A DNA stretch of 64,000 nucleotides, taken from Novosphingobium sp. SG751A. Lineage in GTDB: Bacteria; Pseudomonadota; Alphaproteobacteria; Sphingomonadales; Sphingomonadaceae. Shown one piece after another: positions 26,973 to 35,247 of the stretch. The translations under genes were made by a program, and so were the position numbers. Each line of letters begins with the position of its first letter. The stretch's first letter is position 1. The stretch spans positions 310,001-374,000 of the forward strand of contig NZ_JABGCB010000001.1 in NCBI RefSeq assembly GCF_013149295.1. The letters run 5' to 3'. The notes under the pieces are model-generated. The model was not told the origin of the DNA and made no database searches. It saw nothing but the letters and a program-made list of their open reading frames with translations.

Positions 26973-27884
26973 TTATTCCTTGCCCTTGTAGATGTTGATC
27001 AGCTTGCCCAACATGGCCAGCGCTTCGTCGCGCGGGCGCTGGAACGTGTTGCGGCCGATGATCGAGCCATTGCCGCCGCCATCGCGAATGTCGCGCGCGT
27101 CCTGATAGACCGCATCGGCGCCCTTGGTGGCCCCGCCCGAGAAGATCACGATGCGGCGGCCGTTGAAGCACGACTGGACCACATGCTTGACGCGATCGGA
27201 CTGTGCCGACCAGTCGGCGCCCTCATAGCAGGGCTTGGCTTCGGCCTGTTCGATGTGGTTGCTGGGCAGCTTCACCTTGATGATATGCGCGCCGATCAGC
27301 GCCGCGATATGCGCAGCATAGGCGCCCACGTCCAAGGCCAGTTCGCCGCTCTTGGGCAGCTTGCCGCCGCGCGGATAGGACCAGATCACCGTGGCAAGGC
27401 CAACGCTGGCCGCTTCGTTGCGCAGTTCCTTGATCTCTTCGATCATCTCGAACACATCGTCCGAGCCGGGATAGATCGTAAAACCGATGGCCGAGCAGCC
27501 CAGACGCAGCGCATCATCAACGCCGCCCGTCAGCGCCTGATTGGCCGCCGTGCCCCAGCTGTTCGAGCTGTTGACTTTGAGGATGGTCGGGATCTGGCCT
27601 GCAAACTTGTCGGCGCCCGCCTCCAGCATGCCCAGCGGCGCGGCATAGGCCGACAGGCCAGCGTCGATGGCGAGCTGATAGTGGTAATGCGGGTCATAGG
27701 CGTCGGGGTTGACCGAGAAGCTGCGCGCGGGGCCATGTTCAAAGCCCTGATCGACCGGCAGAATGATCATCTTGCCGGTGCCGCCCAGCTTGCCCTGATT
27801 GAGCATGCGATAGAGATTGGCCTTAACGCCGGGATTGTCGGATTCGTAATTGCTGAGGATCTTCTGGACAACCTTCGTGGTCAT
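26973..27884 (-). CDS. fba: Class I fructose-bisphosphate aldolase
   Basis: A 303-residue archaeal/DhnA-type class I aldolase that splits fructose-1,6-bisphosphate through a Schiff-base lysine. Visible blocks: MIILPVDQGFEHGP, LKVNSSNSWG, KLPSNHIEQ with the probable lysine region IIKVKLP, and phosphate-binding IFSGGATKGAD and GSIIGRNTFQRP. Start: ATG 27884 with AGGGAAA upstream. Last gene of tkt-gap-pgk-fba, but with its own upstream region holding a perfect inverted repeat (27917-27948). Confidence 0.94.
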   Translation of the reverse strand: MTTKVVQKILSNYESDNPGVKANLYRMLNQGKLGGTGKMIILPVDQGFEHGPARSFSVNPDAYDPHYHYQLAIDAGLSAYAAPLGMLEAGADKFAGQIPTILKVNSSNSWGTAANQALTGGVDDALRLGCSAIGFTIYPGSDDVFEMIEEIKELRNEAASVGLATVIWSYPRGGKLPKSGELALDVGAYAAHIAALIGAHIIKVKLPSNHIEQAEAKPCYEGADWSAQSDRVKHVVQSCFNGRRIVIFSGGATKGADAVYQDARDIRDGGGNGSIIGRNTFQRPRDEALAMLGKLINIYKGKE

Positions 27885-27916
27885 GCGTGTTTCCCTGTTG
27901 GTTAAGGCCTGTTGTT

Positions 27917-27948
27917 CATACCTATGCGCAAAAGATTGCATAGGTATG
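27917..27948. promoter_or_regulatory. Operator-like inverted repeat before fba
   Basis: CATACCTATGC (27917-27927) and GCATAGGTATG (27938-27948) form a perfect 11-bp inverted repeat with a 10-base spacer, 33-64 bases upstream of the fba start. The 21-bp centre distance equals two helical turns, as expected for a dimeric repressor or activator. The 10-mer GCATACCTAT recurs before tkt. Confidence 0.6.
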
Positions 27949-28021
27949 CGCGGCCAGTCTGAAATAGCCCGCCCGGTTTTGCAATGCAACTGCTGCACTG
28001 CAACCGAGCGGGCGGAATTAT

Positions 28022-29218
28022 TTAGATTTCGAGCGCCTTGACGCCCGGCAGTTCGCGGCCTTCCATCCATTCAAGGAAAGCGCCGCCTGCGGTCGAGATA
28101 TAGGAGAAGTCTCCCGCCACCCCGGCATGATGCAGCGCAGCAACGGTGTCGCCTCCGCCCGCCACGGAAACCAGCGAACCTTCCTTGGTCAGCGCCGCCG
28201 CGATTTGGGCCAGAGCCACGGTCGCCGCGTCGAAAGGCACGGTTTCAAACGCGCCCATCGGCCCGTTCCACACCAGCGTCTTGCAGGTTTTCAGCGCATC
28301 GGCCAGCGCTTCGACCGCGCTGGGGCCAACGTCGAGGATCATCTCGTCGGCAGCCACCTCATGCACGTTGCAGGTGCGCAAAGACGGCGGATTGGCGGCA
28401 AATTCCTTCGACACCACCACTTCATAGGGCAGATGCACGGTGCAACCGGCAGCATCGGCCGCTTCCATGATCTCTTCGGCGGTGCCGGCCAGATCATGCT
28501 CGCACAGGCTCTTGCCCACATCCACGCCGCGCGCGGCCAGGAACGTGTTGGCCATGCCGCCGCCGATGATCAGATGATCGACCTTGGTCACCAGATGCTT
28601 CAACACATCCAGCTTGCTCGACACCTTGGCCCCGCCGACAACGGCGGCGACCGGACGCACCGGCTTACCCAGCGCATTTTCCAGCGCCTCAAGCTCGGCC
28701 TGCATCGAACGACCGGCATAAGCGGGCAGCACATGGGCCAGACCTTCGGTGCTGGCATGGGCGCGGTGCGCGGCGGAAAAAGCGTCATTGACGTAGAAAT
28801 CGCCAACCTCGGCAATGGCTTTCACCAGCTCGGGGTCGTTCTTTTCCTCGCCGGGCCAGAAACGGGTGTTTTCCAGCAAAGCAATGTCGCCCGCGCGCAG
28901 GATGCCGGCGGCCTGCTTGACCACATCGCCCGCAATTTCCGGCACGAACATCACTTCGCGGCCCAGCACCTTTTCCACCGCGCCCACGACCAGCGACAAC
29001 GACTGATCCGCCACGCGATTGCCCTTGGGACGACCGAAATGCGCCAGCAGCAGCACCTTGGCACCCTTGTCGGCCAGCTCCAGAATGGTCGGCGCCACGG
29101 CGCGCACGCGCGTATCTTCCGTGACCGCGCCATCCTTCATCGGCAGATTGAAATCGACGCGCACCAGCGCGACCTTGCCGGTCACATCGCCCAGATCGTC
29201 GAGCTTACGAAAAGCCAT
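28022..29218 (-). CDS. pgk: Phosphoglycerate kinase
   Basis: Pgk (398 residues) interconverts 1,3-bisphosphoglycerate + ADP and 3-phosphoglycerate + ATP. Signature [11 protein letters not shown] near the N-terminus, [22 protein letters not shown], and the C-terminal nucleotide site [12 protein letters not shown]. Start: ATG 29218; a GTG directly upstream at 29221 is possible. A terminator hairpin lies between gap and pgk, so readthrough or a separate promoter is needed. Confidence 0.97.
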   Translation of the reverse strand: MAFRKLDDLGDVTGKVALVRVDFNLPMKDGAVTEDTRVRAVAPTILELADKGAKVLLLAHFGRPKGNRVADQSLSLVVGAVEKVLGREVMFVPEIAGDVVKQAAGILRAGDIALLENTRFWPGEEKNDPELVKAIAEVGDFYVNDAFSAAHRAHASTEGLAHVLPAYAGRSMQAELEALENALGKPVRPVAAVVGGAKVSSKLDVLKHLVTKVDHLIIGGGMANTFLAARGVDVGKSLCEHDLAGTAEEIMEAADAAGCTVHLPYEVVVSKEFAANPPSLRTCNVHEVAADEMILDVGPSAVEALADALKTCKTLVWNGPMGAFETVPFDAATVALAQIAAALTKEGSLVSVAGGGDTVAALHHAGVAGDFSYISTAGGAFLEWMEGRELPGVKALEI

Positions 29219-29247
29219 CACTAACCCCTAATTTGCAGAACCCCAGA

Positions 29248-29279
29248 AACAAAGGGCGGAAAGGTTTCCCTTCCCGCCC
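29248..29279 (-). terminator. Intrinsic terminator between gap and pgk
   Basis: An 11-bp stem (29254-29264 with 29269-29279, one G-U) closes on a GAAA loop on the minus strand, followed by TTTGTTT. It may be a partial terminator lowering pgk relative to gap. Confidence 0.75.
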
Positions 29280-29289
29280 CTGTGTTCCA

Positions 29290-30297
29290 TCAGAGGAACT
29301 TGGCCATCGCGCCTGCCGTGTCCAGCATGCGGTTCGAGAAGCCCCACTCATTGTCGTACCAGCTCAGCACGCGCACCAGCTTGCCGTCGATGACAGCCGT
29401 TTCCAGCGCGTCGATGGTCGAGGAATGCGGATCGTGGTTGAAGTCGATCGAAACCAGCGGCTCTTCGGTATAGCCCAGCACGCCCTTGAGCGGACCTTCG
29501 GCAGCAGCCTTGAGCAGAGCGTTCACTTCCTCGATGGTCGTGTCGCGCTTGGGCTGGAACGTCAGGTCGACGACCGAAACGTTCGGGGTCGGCACGCGGA
29601 TCGACGAACCGTCCAGCTTGCCCTTCAATTCGGGCAGCACTTCGCCCACGGCCACAGCAGCGCCGGTCGAGGTCGGGATCATGTTGAGAGCCGCAGCGCG
29701 GGCGCGGCGCGGATCCTTGTGGATCTGGTCCAGGATCTTCTGATCGTTGGTGTACGAGTGGATCGTGGTCATCAGGCCACGCTCGATGCCGATCGATTCA
29801 TGCAGAACCTTGGCGAAGGGCGCAAGGCAGTTGGTGGTGCACGAAGCGTTCGAGACGATCAGATCGTCGGCCGTCAGCGTTTCGTGGTTCACGCCGAACA
29901 CGACGGTCTTGTCCACCTTCTTGGCGGGCGCCGAGATCAGCACGCGCTTGGCGCCTGCCGTCAGGTGCTTGCCGGCCGAATCGCGGTCAACGAAGAAGCC
30001 GGTGCATTCCAGCGCAATGTCGATGCCATTGGCGGCATGCGGCAGGTTGGCCGGGTCCTTCTCGGCGGTCACCTGAACGCGCTTGCCGTTCAGGATCAGG
30101 TCGTTGCCGTCCACTTCGACGGTGCCCGAGAAAGTGCCATGCACGCTGTCATGCTTGAAGAGGCGGGCATTGGCCTTGGCATCGGCCAGATCGTTGATCG
30201 AAACCAGTTCGAGCCCGCAATCGGGGCGCTCCAGAATGGCGCGGGCCACATTGCGCCCAATGCGACCGAAACCGTTGATGGCAACCTTCACAGCCAT
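29290..30297 (-). CDS. gap: Glyceraldehyde-3-phosphate dehydrogenase, type I
   Basis: Gap (335 residues) oxidises glyceraldehyde-3-phosphate with NAD(P). N-terminal Rossmann motif [14 protein letters not shown], active-site [12 protein letters not shown] with the catalytic cysteine, and the C-terminal [13 protein letters not shown]. Fourteen bases downstream of the tkt stop, so co-transcribed with tkt. Confidence 0.98.
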   Translation of the reverse strand: MAVKVAINGFGRIGRNVARAILERPDCGLELVSINDLADAKANARLFKHDSVHGTFSGTVEVDGNDLILNGKRVQVTAEKDPANLPHAANGIDIALECTGFFVDRDSAGKHLTAGAKRVLISAPAKKVDKTVVFGVNHETLTADDLIVSNASCTTNCLAPFAKVLHESIGIERGLMTTIHSYTNDQKILDQIHKDPRRARAAALNMIPTSTGAAVAVGEVLPELKGKLDGSSIRVPTPNVSVVDLTFQPKRDTTIEEVNALLKAAAEGPLKGVLGYTEEPLVSIDFNHDPHSSTIDALETAVIDGKLVRVLSWYDNEWGFSNRMLDTAGAMAKFL

Positions 30298-30311
30298 GAA
30301 TATCCTCCTCG

Positions 30312-32285
30312 TTAGTTCTGGAGTACCGCAAGAATTTGCGGCGCAATCTTTTCAGCCGTAAGACCGAAATAGTCATAAAGAGCCGGGGCCGGAGCCGATG
30401 CGCCGAAGGTGTCGATACCAAAGCGCAGACCGTCAAGGCCCGTAATACGTTCCCAGCCAAAGGTCGTACCTGCCTCGATGCTGACGCGCAGCACATCAGC
30501 AGGCAGAACATCGGCCTTGTAAGCCGCATCCTGTTCAAGGAAACGGCTCATCGAAGGCATCGAGACCACATCGGCGCCCACACCCTGCGCTTCAAGCGCG
30601 GCGCGGGTCGCCATGGCAATCTCAACTTCCGAACCGGTCGCCACGATCACCACCTTGCGCGCCGCACCGGCGGCTTCAAGACGATAGGCGCCCTTCGCCG
30701 TCAGGTTCGGACCCGAATGGCGATATTGCGGCAGGTTCTGACGGGTCAGAGCCAGCACGCTGGGGCGGCCTTCATTGGCGATCGCCAATTGCCATGCCTC
30801 GGCGGTTTCAATCACGTCGGCGGGGCGGAACACTTCCAGATTCGGGATCATGCGCATCGACATCACATGTTCGATCGGCTGATGGGTCGGACCGTCCTCG
30901 CCAAGGCCAATCGAATCGTGCGTCAGCACATAGACCACCTTGGCCCGCTGCAAAGCCGACATACGAATGGCATTGCGGCAATAATCCGAAAACACGAGGA
31001 AAGTGCCGCCATAGGGGATGATCCCGCCATGCAGCGCCATGCCGTTCATGGCCGCAGCCATGCCGAATTCGCGGATGCCGTAATAGACATAACGGCCCGA
31101 ATAGTCCTGCGGACCGAAGGGCTTGGTCGATTTCGTCACGGTCAGGTTCGAGCCGGTAAGGTCGGCCGAGCCGCCCACCATTTCGGGCACATGGGCGGTC
31201 AGCACTTCCAGCGCCATTTCGCTGGCCTTGCGGGTGGCGACCTTGGTGCTGCCTTCGAGCCATGAGTCAAATGTGGCCTGCACCTCGGTCTGATCGGGCA
31301 GTTCGCCGTTCATCCGGCGCAGCAGTTCGCCGCCCTTGTCGCTGGCCGCCACGCGCGCGGCCCAGTCAACCGCCGCCGTCTTGCCCAGCGCGCCGACATT
31401 GCGCCAGTCGCCCAGCACATCGGCGGGCAGTTCGAACGCGGGCAGCGTCCAGCCCAGTTCGCCGCGCGCAGCTTCCACTTCGGCCGCGCCCAGCGGCGAG
31501 CCGTGCACCGAATGGCCGCCCTGCTTGTTCGGGGCGCCCTTACCAATGATCGTGCGGCAGGCGACGAGCGAGGGGCGCGGATCGGCCATCGCTTCGGCAA
31601 TCGCGCGTTCGATATCGGCGAAATCATGGCCATCGCACGACACCACATGCCAGCCGGTCGCCGTATAGCGCGCGGCCACGTCTTCGCTGGTCGACAGATC
31701 GGTGTCGCCGTCGATGGTGATGCGATTGTCATCCCACAGCACGACCAGACGGCCCAGCTTCAGGTGACCGGCAAGGCCGATGGCCTCGTGGTTGATGCCC
31801 TCCATGATACAGCCGTCGCCCGCGATCACAAAGGTCTTGTGATCAACCAGATCGTCGCCGAACTGCGCATTCAGATGACGCTCGGCAATGGCAAAGCCCA
31901 CCGACATGGCCAGACCCTGACCCAAGGGACCAGTGGTGCATTCCACGCCCGGCAGCTCAAAGTTTTCCGGGTGACCGGCGCAAACCGAGTGCAGTTGACG
32001 GAAATTCTTGATGTCCTCGATCGTGGGCTGTTCATAGCCGGTCAGGTGCAGCAGGCTGTAGATCAGCATCGAACCATGGCCCGCCGACAGGATAAACCGG
32101 TCGCGGTCGGGCCAGCGCGGCTGGGCCGGATCGAACTTCAGGAACTTCGAAAACAGCACCGTGGCAACATCGGCCATGCCCATCGGCATGCCGGGGTGGC
32201 CTGAATTTGCGGCCTGAACCGCATCCATCGAGAGCACACGGATGGCGTTGGCCATGTTTTGCAGGCGGGGGGCGGTAATGCTCAT
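30312..32285 (-). CDS. tkt: Transketolase
   Basis: Transketolase (657 residues) moves two-carbon units in the pentose phosphate pathway, using thiamine diphosphate. Motifs: [13 protein letters not shown] at the N-terminus, the ThDP site [22 protein letters not shown], and [17 protein letters not shown]. Start: ATG 32285 (MSITAPR); the frame upstream to 32351 is not conserved-looking. A 12-bp palindrome GCTTTCGAAAGC (32289-32300) sits just before the start, and the 10-mer shared with fba is at 32306-32315. Confidence 0.97.
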   Translation of the reverse strand: MSITAPRLQNMANAIRVLSMDAVQAANSGHPGMPMGMADVATVLFSKFLKFDPAQPRWPDRDRFILSAGHGSMLIYSLLHLTGYEQPTIEDIKNFRQLHSVCAGHPENFELPGVECTTGPLGQGLAMSVGFAIAERHLNAQFGDDLVDHKTFVIAGDGCIMEGINHEAIGLAGHLKLGRLVVLWDDNRITIDGDTDLSTSEDVAARYTATGWHVVSCDGHDFADIERAIAEAMADPRPSLVACRTIIGKGAPNKQGGHSVHGSPLGAAEVEAARGELGWTLPAFELPADVLGDWRNVGALGKTAAVDWAARVAASDKGGELLRRMNGELPDQTEVQATFDSWLEGSTKVATRKASEMALEVLTAHVPEMVGGSADLTGSNLTVTKSTKPFGPQDYSGRYVYYGIREFGMAAAMNGMALHGGIIPYGGTFLVFSDYCRNAIRMSALQRAKVVYVLTHDSIGLGEDGPTHQPIEHVMSMRMIPNLEVFRPADVIETAEAWQLAIANEGRPSVLALTRQNLPQYRHSGPNLTAKGAYRLEAAGAARKVVIVATGSEVEIAMATRAALEAQGVGADVVSMPSMSRFLEQDAAYKADVLPADVLRVSIEAGTTFGWERITGLDGLRFGIDTFGASAPAPALYDYFGLTAEKIAPQILAVLQN

Positions 32286-32305
32286 GATGCTTTCGAAAGC
32301 TCCGA

Positions 32306-32315
32306 ATAGGTATGC
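32306..32315 (-). promoter_or_regulatory. Shared 10-mer before tkt (half of the fba operator)
   Basis: On the minus strand GCATACCTAT, identical to the half site of the fba inverted repeat, 21-30 bases upstream of the tkt start. Only one half is well conserved here. Common regulation of tkt and fba is inferred. Confidence 0.4.
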
Positions 32316-32481
32316 ACAGACACACAGGCGTGCGATTCGCGCCGCCTCCATTGCGGACCGGGGGGCGCTGCGTCAACCTCTGCGCGGGGCCAAAATGGCA
32401 TGGAAATCGCCGCAACCGTTGTCATTTGGGCCGCAGCGACCTTTGCAAGGGCAAAATTATTACGCTAGGCCTTTGCCGGTG

Positions 32482-32706
32482 ATGGCCAGCAGCGAACCCG
32501 AACCCGCCCCGATGAACAGCGCCCTTGACCGGATCGAGGCCGCGCTGGACCGGATCACCCATGCTGCTCAGCGCGCAAGGGAAGCGCGCCTTGAGGCCGC
32601 CGGTCAGACCGCCCAGCTTGAAGTGCGCCACGAAATCCTGCGCGAAAAGGTGGGCGATGCGCTCTCCACCCTCGATGGACTGATCGCACGGGTGCAAAAA
32701 TCATGA
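32482..32706 (+). CDS. Small coiled-coil protein upstream of zapA
   Basis: A 74-residue hydrophilic protein (64 if ATG 32512 is used) made almost wholly of heptad-like helix (ALDRIEAALDRITHAAQ, LEVRHEILREKV). Its stop overlaps the zapA start (ATGA), so it is translationally coupled to a cell-division gene. Similar small genes precede zapA in other alphaproteobacteria; no function is assigned. Its shape suggests a partner of ZapA or of the division ring, which is inference. Confidence 0.75.
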   Translation: MASSEPEPAPMNSALDRIEAALDRITHAAQRAREARLEAAGQTAQLEVRHEILREKVGDALSTLDGLIARVQKS

Positions 32707-33020
32707 GCCGGGTCGACCTGATGATCGGCGGGCGCGATTATGCGGTTGCCTGCTCGCCGGGCGAGGAAGACCATGTGCGCCTGCTGGGCCGCATCATCGA
32801 GGAGAAGATGGACGCCCTGCCCGGCACCACGAATCAGAGCGAGGTGCGCTCGATGCTCTTTGCCGCGCTGCTTCTGGCCGACGAGGTGCAGGAATTGCGC
32901 CAGCAGGCCGATCAGGGCGCCCCCGATACGCCGCCTGCCGATCCTGCGCTGGCCCAAAGGCTGGACGCCGTGGCGGCCAAGCTCGAACAACTGGCCGCAT
33001 CGGTCGAAGGGCTTTTCTAA
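32703..33020 (+). CDS. zapA: Cell division protein ZapA
   Basis: ZapA (105 residues) bundles FtsZ filaments. The N-terminal domain MSRVDLMIGGRDYAVACSPG with EEDHVRLLGRIIEEKM is typical, followed by a C-terminal coiled coil (DEVQELRQQ...LAQRLDAVAAKLEQLAASVEGLF). Coupled to the small coiled-coil gene upstream, and followed by 6S RNA and the cyclo-ligase gene as in many proteobacteria. Confidence 0.92.
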   Translation: MSRVDLMIGGRDYAVACSPGEEDHVRLLGRIIEEKMDALPGTTNQSEVRSMLFAALLLADEVQELRQQADQGAPDTPPADPALAQRLDAVAAKLEQLAASVEGLF

Positions 33021-33037
33021 TACACCCCTACTAGCCC

Positions 33038-33066
33038 TTGAGAAATCGCTCCATCGCGCCTACATA
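33038..33066 (+). promoter_or_regulatory. Sigma-70 promoter of 6S RNA
   Basis: TTGAGA (33038-33043), a 17-base spacer and TACATA (33061-33066). The predicted start, about 7 bases later, coincides with the 5' end of the 6S terminal stem. Confidence 0.7.
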
Positions 33067-33072
33067 GGTGAT

Positions 33073-33232
33073 TGACGGGTACTGCCCGGTGCGAGCCGCA
33101 TGAAAATCCCTGAGGCTATAAGCAATCCTAGGGGGCTGTCCCTGCCACTGGCTCTGGCCTCTGGCACATGGTCCCCACCTGACGTCGAGGCGTCAGAGGA
33201 TTTCCCGGCAACGGCCCATGGTGGTCCCGTCA
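33073..33232 (+). ncRNA. ssrS: 6S RNA
   Basis: 6S RNA binds sigma-70 RNA polymerase by mimicking an open promoter. Support: position between zapA and the 5-formyl-THF cyclo-ligase gene, the conserved proteobacterial order; a 7-bp closing stem TGACGGG/CCCGTCA (33073-33079 with 33226-33232); an internal CCCTGAGGCTATA segment like that of E. coli; and a 3' hairpin CACCTGACG...CGTCAG matching the late hairpin of enteric 6S. About 160 bases. Ends are approximate. Confidence 0.78.
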
Positions 33233-33272
33233 CCCTGTATTTGTTGCGCGCTGGCCCTCCGGCCAACGCTTG

Positions 33273-33353
33273 CGGCGTCAGCCCTCTCCCCCTGCCCTGC
33301 CACCCAGATGATAACCCGCAGGGTAGCATGGCAGGGGGAGAGGGCTGACGCCG
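33273..33353. repeat. 81-bp palindromic element with perfect 24-base arms
   Basis: Positions 33273-33296 and 33330-33353 are exact reverse complements (24 bases), around a 33-base loop that has its own small hairpin (ACCC-GCA-GGGT). It lies between 6S RNA and the cyclo-ligase start. No T-run follows on the plus strand, so it is not a clear terminator. It could be a dispersed repeat or an RNA processing signal. Confidence 0.85.
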
Positions 33354-33367
33354 TTTGAGAGGCTGCC

Positions 33368-33940
33368 TTGACCGACAAAAAATCCCTGCGCGCCCGTTTG
33401 CGCCGCCTGCGTCGCGAGCATGTGAACGCCCTGCCCGGCTCCATGTCCGCCCTATTGTTCCTGCGGCCGCCCGGCACGGTGGCGAAGGTGGCGGGCGAAG
33501 GCTCGGTGGTGGGGCTCTATCACGCCATTTCGGGCGAGGCGCCGACCCGCTCCTACGCCAAGTGGTTTGCCGAAAACGGCCGGCGAATCGCCCTGCCGTG
33601 GTTTGCCGCCGTAGGCGCGCCGATGCAGTTTCGCGCATGGAACGATCCGTTCGGCGACGAAGGGCTGGAAACAGGCCCCTATGGCGCGCTGCAACCCTCT
33701 GCCGATGCCGAAGAACTGTTTCCCGATGTCGCCTTTGTGCCTCTGGTCGGCTTTACCGCCGAGGGCCTGCGACTGGGGCAAGGCGGCGGGCATTACGACC
33801 GCTGGTTGGGCGCGAATCCGGGCGTCATGGCGCTGGGGCTGGCATGGGACTGTCAGAAGGTGGACAGCCTGCCCGCAGAGCCCCATGATATGCCCCTACG
33901 CGCGGTGATCACCCCCACACGCCTTTACGGAGATATTTAA
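33368..33940 (+). CDS. fau: 5-formyltetrahydrofolate cyclo-ligase
   Basis: A 190-residue enzyme (YgfA/Fau family) that converts 5-formyl-THF to 5,10-methenyl-THF using ATP. The N-terminal basic helix KKSLRARLRRLRREH and the C-terminal active-site block GLRLGQGGGHYDRWL are characteristic, followed by LRAVITPTRLYG. Its stop overlaps the next ATG by one base (TAATG). Confidence 0.93.
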   Translation: MTDKKSLRARLRRLRREHVNALPGSMSALLFLRPPGTVAKVAGEGSVVGLYHAISGEAPTRSYAKWFAENGRRIALPWFAAVGAPMQFRAWNDPFGDEGLETGPYGALQPSADAEELFPDVAFVPLVGFTAEGLRLGQGGGHYDRWLGANPGVMALGLAWDCQKVDSLPAEPHDMPLRAVITPTRLYGDI

Positions 33941-34155
33941 TGCGCAAGGAACCTACGTGGCGCATTCCGGCAGGCCTTCTGCTGCTGCTGGCCGCTCTGG
34001 CAGTCTATGCGGCGCTGGTGGCGCGCTATATCGCGCCATGGATCGCACCGTGGCCTGCGCTGGGTCAAATGCCGGTCTATGTTGTGCTGGGCGTGGTGTG
34101 GCTGCTGCCCTTGCGGCGATTCCTGATCTGGATGGAAACGGGGCGCTGGGGTTAA
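33940..34155 (+). CDS. DUF2842 family membrane protein
   Basis: A 71-residue protein with two membrane segments (about residues 10-30 and 43-60) and the DUF2842 ending PLRRFLIWMETGRWG. Found in alphaproteobacteria; function unknown. Coupled to the cyclo-ligase by TAATG. Confidence 0.85.
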   Translation: MRKEPTWRIPAGLLLLLAALAVYAALVARYIAPWIAPWPALGQMPVYVVLGVVWLLPLRRFLIWMETGRWG

Positions 34156-34185
34156 GTCCCGGCGCTTTTTTTAAAGCCCAAACGC

Positions 34186-34220
34186 AAAAAGGCCCGATCC
34201 GCGTAGGACCGGGCCTTTTT
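34186..34220. terminator. Intrinsic terminator
   Basis: AAAAAGGCCCG (34186-34196) pairs with CGGGCCTTTTT (34210-34220). It works on both strands: for the DUF2842 gene on plus and the tRNA-Asp pair on minus. Confidence 0.85.
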
Positions 34221-34247
34221 GATACCATTCCAAGAATGGACCCAAGG

Positions 34248-34324
34248 TGGCGCGAGTGACGGGGCTCGAACCCGCGACCTCCGGCGTGACAGGCCGGCAC
34301 TCTAACCAACTGAGCTACACCCGC
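34248..34324 (-). tRNA. tRNA-Asp (anticodon GTC), copy 1
   Basis: 77 bases with encoded CCA. Acceptor GCGGGTG/CACTCGC, anticodon loop CTGTCAC (GTC), T-loop TTCGAGC. Identical to the copy at 34359-34435. Confidence 0.96.
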
Positions 34325-34358
34325 GCAATATGCTTGGGCCTCGCAAGGAACCATGAAG

Positions 34359-34435
34359 TGGCGCGAGTGACGGGGCTCGAACCCGCGACCTCCGGCGTGA
34401 CAGGCCGGCACTCTAACCAACTGAGCTACACCCGC
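34359..34435 (-). tRNA. tRNA-Asp (anticodon GTC), copy 2
   Basis: Identical in sequence to copy 1, 34 bases upstream on the minus strand. Tandem duplication within one transcript. The 200 bases beyond (34436-34641) show no gene. Confidence 0.96.
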
Positions 34436-34641
34436 TCACTTCGATGTTTCCTTCGGGGCAGCGCCCCTTGGGTGACGCGGCCTCTACGTTGGGAGGGGCG
34501 ACCTGTCAACAGGCTTGAACATGCTTTTGCCCAAGCCCCGGTTTTTCAGGGTTTTCGCGCGGTGAACGTCCCGTAATCTCTGCCACGAATCTGTTTCCGG
34601 CGCATGACAATGCGATTTATCCACAGACTAATGCCGAAAAA

Positions 34642-35235
34642 TCAGCACTTTTCGTATTTCCAGTTGCGTCTTTTCCCTTCCGCCATCCATTCCACCGCCT
34701 GAGTGATACGGCGGGCGCGGGTGGCGGGCGCTTTGGCCTCGACAATCCATTCCAGATAATCGCGCCGATGCGATGGCGCGAAAGCGGCAAACACTGCGCC
34801 GGCCGCAGCATTCTCCGCCAGAGCCGCCGTCAGATCATCAGGAACGGCAATCTCCGGCTTAGGCGCCTTGGGCGCGCGGGGCGCCTTCTTCGCCCCCGAC
34901 AGGCCCTGCGCGGCCTCCACCAATCGCATCCGAAACGTATCGGCATCGGGCAAATCGTCCATACTGGCGATCTTGCCATAGGCGCCCAGCCCATCATCAC
35001 GGCGGCCCTCCTCGGCCCCCTGACGCCCCGCGCCATGGATCACAAAGGCGCAATGCGCCTTGAACGCCGCCATCCCGGCCAGATTCTTACCATTGAGCGT
35101 GAAATGGGGCATCGACCATTTGATCGTCTCGCCCAGCCCCGGGACGGCCTCATGCACCGCGCGGCGCAAATGGGTCAGGATCGGCCGCGCGAAATCGGGC
35201 GCGGCCGCGATATAGGCATCGATTCTCTGATCCAT
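34642..35235 (-). CDS. YdeI/OmpD-associated, DUF1801-domain protein
   Basis: A 197-residue protein in two parts. Residues 1-115 form a DUF1801 domain (AYIAAAPDFARPILTHLRR, PGLGETIKWSMPHFTLNGKN); residues 130-197 are a bacteriocin-protection/YdeI domain (VPDDLTAALAENAAAGAVF, HRRDYLEWIVEAKAPATRARR). Biochemical role unknown; YdeI has been linked to peptide resistance. Twelve bases separate it from thyA, so it is probably co-transcribed. Confidence 0.85.
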   Translation of the reverse strand: MDQRIDAYIAAAPDFARPILTHLRRAVHEAVPGLGETIKWSMPHFTLNGKNLAGMAAFKAHCAFVIHGAGRQGAEEGRRDDGLGAYGKIASMDDLPDADTFRMRLVEAAQGLSGAKKAPRAPKAPKPEIAVPDDLTAALAENAAAGAVFAAFAPSHRRDYLEWIVEAKAPATRARRITQAVEWMAEGKRRNWKYEKC

Positions 35236-35247
35236 TTGCTCTCCCTT

